A stretch of 15,970 nucleotides of DNA, from the NCBI GenBank assembly GCA_016285615.1, contig JAEERB010000052.1, positions 1 through 15,970 on the forward strand, read 5' to 3'. The notes beneath the pieces are model-generated. The model ran no database searches, was not told where the DNA came from, and was given only the letters and a program-made list of their open reading frames with translations. Made by a program: the position numbers and the translations under genes. Origin of the DNA: Bacteroidales bacterium (GTDB lineage Bacteria > Bacteroidota > Bacteroidia > Bacteroidales > WCHB1-69). Shown piece by piece: positions 15,039-15,970 of the stretch; positions within the stretch are counted from its first letter, which is position 1; each line of letters begins with the position of its first letter.

Positions 15039-15926
15039 TTAATAGCTATACCCGAACCGTTTCATCTGCGTGTCGCTGCTGCGCCAGTCTTTGAGCACTT
15101 TGACCGACAGATCAAGGAAAACATGCTTGTCGAGGAACTCCTCGATGGCGGCACGCGACTCCATGCCCAACCGCTTGATGGCGCTGCCTTTGCTGCCAAT
15201 GATGATGGGTTTTTGCGTTTCGCGCTCCACATAGAGCGTGGCCCCAATGCGCGTAATGTCGTCCTCTTCGTGAAAGCTGTCCACAGAAACCTCTACGCTG
15301 TAGGGAATCTCTTTTTTGTAAAGCAGCAGAATCTTCTCACGGATGATTTCGGAAATGAAAAAGCGCAATGGCCGGTCGGTCAGTTCGTCTTTGGGAAAGT
15401 AGGGTGGTGAGGCTGGCAACTTGCTGACAATGAGTTGTTCTAACTCGACAATGTGCAGGTGCTCTTTGGCGGAAATTTCAATGCACTCTGCTTGGGGTAG
15501 CAATGTTTGCCAATGGGCACGGGTGGCTTGAATGGCATCCGCATTAGCTTTGTCTATTTTGTTGATGACCAGAATAATAGGGATGCTCATCTTGGACAAT
15601 TTCTCGATAATCTGCTCATCATAGCGCGTCTCGCCACACTCAATGAGGTAGAGCACAACGTCGGCATCCTTCAGCGACTCATTCACGAACTTCATCATCA
15701 TCTCCTGCATCTTGTAAGCAGGTGTGAGGATACCCGGCAGGTCGGAATAGACAATTTGGTAATTCTCGCCGTTGACAATTCCCTTGATGCGATGGCGGGT
15801 GGTCTGCGCTTTGGCGGTGATAATCGACAGCCGCTCGCCCACCAGCTGGTTCATCAGCGTGCTTTTGCCCACATTGGGGTTGCCGATGATGTTGACAAAT
15901 CCGGCTTTGTGAAGTTGCTCGTCCAT
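15039..15926 (-). CDS. era: GTPase Era (16S rRNA maturation / 30S assembly)
   Basis: 295 residues, standard for Era. The GTPase domain has G1 GNPNVGKST (15-23), G2 region AQTTRHRIKG (40-49), G3 Asp62-Leu-Pro-Gly65, G4 NKID (122-125) and G5 SAK (152-154). The C-terminal KH domain carries IIIGSKGSAIKRLG, the RNA-binding GxxG loop, and FLDLSVKVLKDW. Era binds the 3' end of 16S rRNA and checks small-subunit assembly. G3 reads DLPG, where Era proteins usually have DTPG. The ATG at 15926 is followed directly by the expected KAGFVNIIGNPNVGKS sequence. It converges with the GH2 gene across a shared terminator. No TAnnTTTG promoter is seen before the right edge, so it may belong to an operon with an upstream gene. 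Confidence 0.96.
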   Translation of the reverse strand: MDEQLHKAGFVNIIGNPNVGKSTLMNQLVGERLSIITAKAQTTRHRIKGIVNGENYQIVYSDLPGILTPAYKMQEMMMKFVNESLKDADVVLYLIECGETRYDEQIIEKLSKMSIPIILVINKIDKANADAIQATRAHWQTLLPQAECIEISAKEHLHIVELEQLIVSKLPASPPYFPKDELTDRPLRFFISEIIREKILLLYKKEIPYSVEVSVDSFHEEDDITRIGATLYVERETQKPIIIGSKGSAIKRLGMESRAAIEEFLDKHVFLDLSVKVLKDWRSSDTQMKRFGYSY

Positions 15927-15935
15927 AAGATTATA

Positions 15936-15970
15936 TTATTCGGAAACTTCTTCCGTTTTCTTTTTTTCGG
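15936..15970 (-). CDS. Possible C-terminal tail of a gene upstream of era
   Basis: On the minus strand one frame entering from the right edge reads EKKKTEEVSE and stops with TAA at 15938-15936, ten bases... nine bases before the era ATG. A charged tail like this is plausible for a protein C-terminus and the lack of a promoter before era fits an operon, but ten residues cannot identify a protein and chance is possible. Confidence 0.35.
   Translation of the reverse strand, partial: EKKKTEEVSE

Noticed and set aside
1..15970. Mobile element, CRISPR, tRNA or prophage signals
   Set aside because: No transposase, integrase, spaced direct repeats, tRNA-like cloverleaf or phage genes were seen on either strand.

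Overview
The window reads as a chromosomal segment of a Bacteroidota member, most likely order Bacteroidales. The evidence is five promoters with the phylum-typical -7 element TAnnTTTG, start codons without clear Shine-Dalgarno sequences, lipoprotein and signal-peptide styles typical of the phylum, and housekeeping proteins (AlaS, Era, HolB, NrnA) that read as Bacteroidota versions. The genus cannot be fixed from the sequence alone. Coding density is high. No mobile element, CRISPR array, tRNA or rRNA was seen, and no gene-free stretch exceeds 300 bases.

Region 1 (1-2600, + strand): the last 15 codons of an upstream gene whose tail resembles an extended SDR oxidoreductase, then a PLP-dependent alpha-oxoamine-synthase-family acyltransferase (78-1343), then a PLP enzyme of the threonine-synthase fold that resembles cysteate synthase (1374-2600). 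Together they look like a sulfonolipid (capnine) cassette: cysteate is made from phosphoserine and sulfite, condensed with a fatty acyl thioester, and the resulting ketone is reduced. This is the most interesting part of the window.

Region 2 (2616-6944, + strand): a clear promoter, then nrnA (oligoribonuclease/pAp phosphatase), two FKBP-type peptidyl-prolyl isomerase lipoproteins and a long-chain acyl-CoA synthetase, closely spaced as one likely operon. The nrnA-FKBP order recalls the gldI region of gliding flavobacteria. The acyl-CoA synthetase could feed acyl chains to region 1.

Region 3 (6950-12133, - strand): holB (DNA polymerase III delta'), an EnvC-like murein hydrolase activator with a degenerate LytM domain, and alaS, each with its own recognisable promoter. 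A hairpin terminator follows alaS. holB runs tail-to-tail into the acyl-CoA synthetase gene with a 5-base gap.

Region 4 (12134-15970): a back-to-back divergent promoter pair serves alaS and a secreted glycoside hydrolase of family GH2 (beta-mannosidase / exo-beta-glucosaminidase type). The GH2 gene converges on era. Between them lies a strong bidirectional hairpin terminator, whose core matches a widespread palindromic repeat, and a short 7-base tandem repeat. A possible C-terminal tail of a further minus-strand gene lies at the right edge.
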